In this document: positions 12,083 through 12,687 of the stretch, piece by piece
How positions within the stretch are numbered: position 1 is the first letter of the stretch
Layout: every line of letters starts with the position of its first letter
From: Treponema sp.
Lineage (GTDB): Bacteria; Spirochaetota; Spirochaetia; Treponematales; Treponemataceae
Assembly (NCBI GenBank): GCA_003447785.1
Contig: DLYJ01000161.1
Coordinates: 1-12,687, forward strand
Direction of reading: 5' to 3'
DNA: 12,687 nt
Notes under the pieces: model-generated
Told to the model about the DNA's origin: nothing
Seen by the model: the letters and a program-made list of their open reading frames with translations, nothing else
Databases searched by the model: none
Made by a program: the position numbers and the translations under genes

Positions 12083-12687
12083 CAGACAAACTCGTCCGAT
12101 TTCAAGCTGACTTCGCCCGAATACAGGGTTTTTCGGGAGCCGTCTTCAAGTTCAACAACAAGTCCCGCCTGATTATCAATTGCCCTGACAAGGGCCCTGT
12201 ACATTTTGCCTTCAATGCCTGCCACTGGGTTTACGTTTACCTTTTTGTCGATTAAGAAGGAACGGCGCCTGTATTCGTCCATCATGCCTTCAACGGCATC
12301 TTCTGATTTTTTTGCATCCGTTGAATCATAAAAGCTGTCATAAAACTGAATCAGTTTGTTTACAACCTTTCCAATCAGTTCACTCTTTTTGTTTTGAGCC
12401 TGATTGAATTCAATCCGGTTTGCTGAACACGCCTCTTCAATGCTGCCGGCTATTTTTGAAAGAGGACCGTCAAATTCATTTTTTAACACATTGATTCCGA
12501 TTCCGACGATTATTGCCTCGACAGTGCCGGATTCAAAATTAGTAATTCCTTCTGTAAGGATTCCTGCAATTTTTTTACCGCCGGAAAAAATGTCGTTTAC
12601 CCATTTTACAGAACAGCCGGTTTTGTAAAGCTCTTCAACCGCTTGACAGACAGAAACCGCTGCCGCACTGGTCATGACTGCAGGATT
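12079..12687 (-). CDS. birA: Biotin--[acetyl-CoA-carboxylase] ligase, 5' end outside window
   Basis: BirA joins biotin to AMP and then to a lysine of the biotin carrier protein of acetyl-CoA carboxylase or related enzymes. The visible 202 residues begin NPAVMTSAAA, in mid-protein: the ATG at 12675 is internal, because the family's N-terminal biotin/ATP loop (GRGRxGR) must precede it and the frame stays open to the window edge. Landmarks, numbered from the first visible residue, are VKWVNDI (27-33, usually KWPNDI), KKIAGILTE (38-46), IIVGIGINV (59-67) and a small C-terminal SH3-like domain ending LYSGEVSL. It cannot be seen here whether an N-terminal DNA-binding repressor domain exists. No terminator separates it from the 560-residue gene, whose promoter overlaps its stop codon. 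Confidence 0.92.
   Translation of the reverse strand, partial: NPAVMTSAAAVSVCQAVEELYKTGCSVKWVNDIFSGGKKIAGILTEGITNFESGTVEAIIVGIGINVLKNEFDGPLSKIAGSIEEACSANRIEFNQAQNKKSELIGKVVNKLIQFYDSFYDSTDAKKSEDAVEGMMDEYRRRSFLIDKKVNVNPVAGIEGKMYRALVRAIDNQAGLVVELEDGSRKTLYSGEVSLKSDEFVC

Noticed and set aside
12673..12675. ATG as the true start of birA
   Set aside because: The frame stays open to the window edge and the visible protein starts in the middle of the catalytic domain, so this Met is internal.
1..12687. CRISPR array, insertion sequence, integrase, tRNA or rRNA, phage genes
   Set aside because: No regularly spaced repeats, transposase or integrase motifs, tRNA-like cloverleaf or rRNA stretch was seen; the region looks like stable core chromosome.

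Overview
The window looks like ordinary chromosome from a spirochaete, most probably a free-living or host-associated Treponema. This is an inference from the gene set: a FlgM-type anti-sigma factor beside rsmI, a spirochaete-style long-chain acyl-CoA ligase, an HDOD protein with an ATPase-like N-terminus, and lspA beside pta. The moderate-to-low GC content and the A/T-rich promoters fit. I see no mobile element, CRISPR array, tRNA or rRNA. Both window edges cut a gene.

Layout from left to right. (1) 1-1647, minus strand: an iron-alcohol-dehydrogenase-fold protein that has lost its metal ligands, followed after 2 nt by a SpoU/TrmH RNA methyltransferase that runs off the left edge. (2) 1682-1715: a bidirectional terminator. 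(3) 1739-3482, minus strand: a TetR-family regulator, then rsmI (16S rRNA 2'-O-methyltransferase), then flgM. (4) 3483-3651: a divergent regulatory region with a strong tetR promoter overlapped by a palindrome, and a consensus -10 for the gene on the other side. (5) 3652-5562, plus strand: AMP-forming long-chain acyl-CoA ligase. (6) 5615-7117, minus strand: a GHKL-ATPase-like/HDOD-HD signalling protein. (7) 7159-9124, plus strand: a membrane-anchored protein with a possible degenerate alpha/beta-hydrolase domain, lspA, and a small two-helix membrane protein coupled to lspA. (8) 9159-9196: a very strong bidirectional terminator. (9) 9209-12687, minus strand: birA (5' end outside the window), an unrecognised 560-residue protein with its own promoter, and pta.

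Functionally this is a patchwork of housekeeping genes (rRNA modification, lipoprotein maturation, biotin attachment, acetyl-phosphate metabolism, fatty-acid activation) plus flagellar control and one signalling protein. The clearest local circuit is the TetR gene facing the acyl-CoA ligase. By analogy with other TetR/fatty-acid pairs the regulator probably represses itself and may control the ligase.

The observations most worth following are four: the pseudo-enzyme-like alcohol dehydrogenase homologue, in which all four metal ligands and the nucleotide motifs are replaced; the ATPase-HDOD fusion, which keeps a full set of HD metal ligands; four genes (rsmI, the HDOD gene, the 355-residue membrane protein and lspA) whose -10 boxes sit only 8-11 nt before start codons that lack a Shine-Dalgarno sequence, suggesting leaderless mRNAs; and the unassigned 560-residue gene between birA and pta. 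I found no convincing new multi-gene system.
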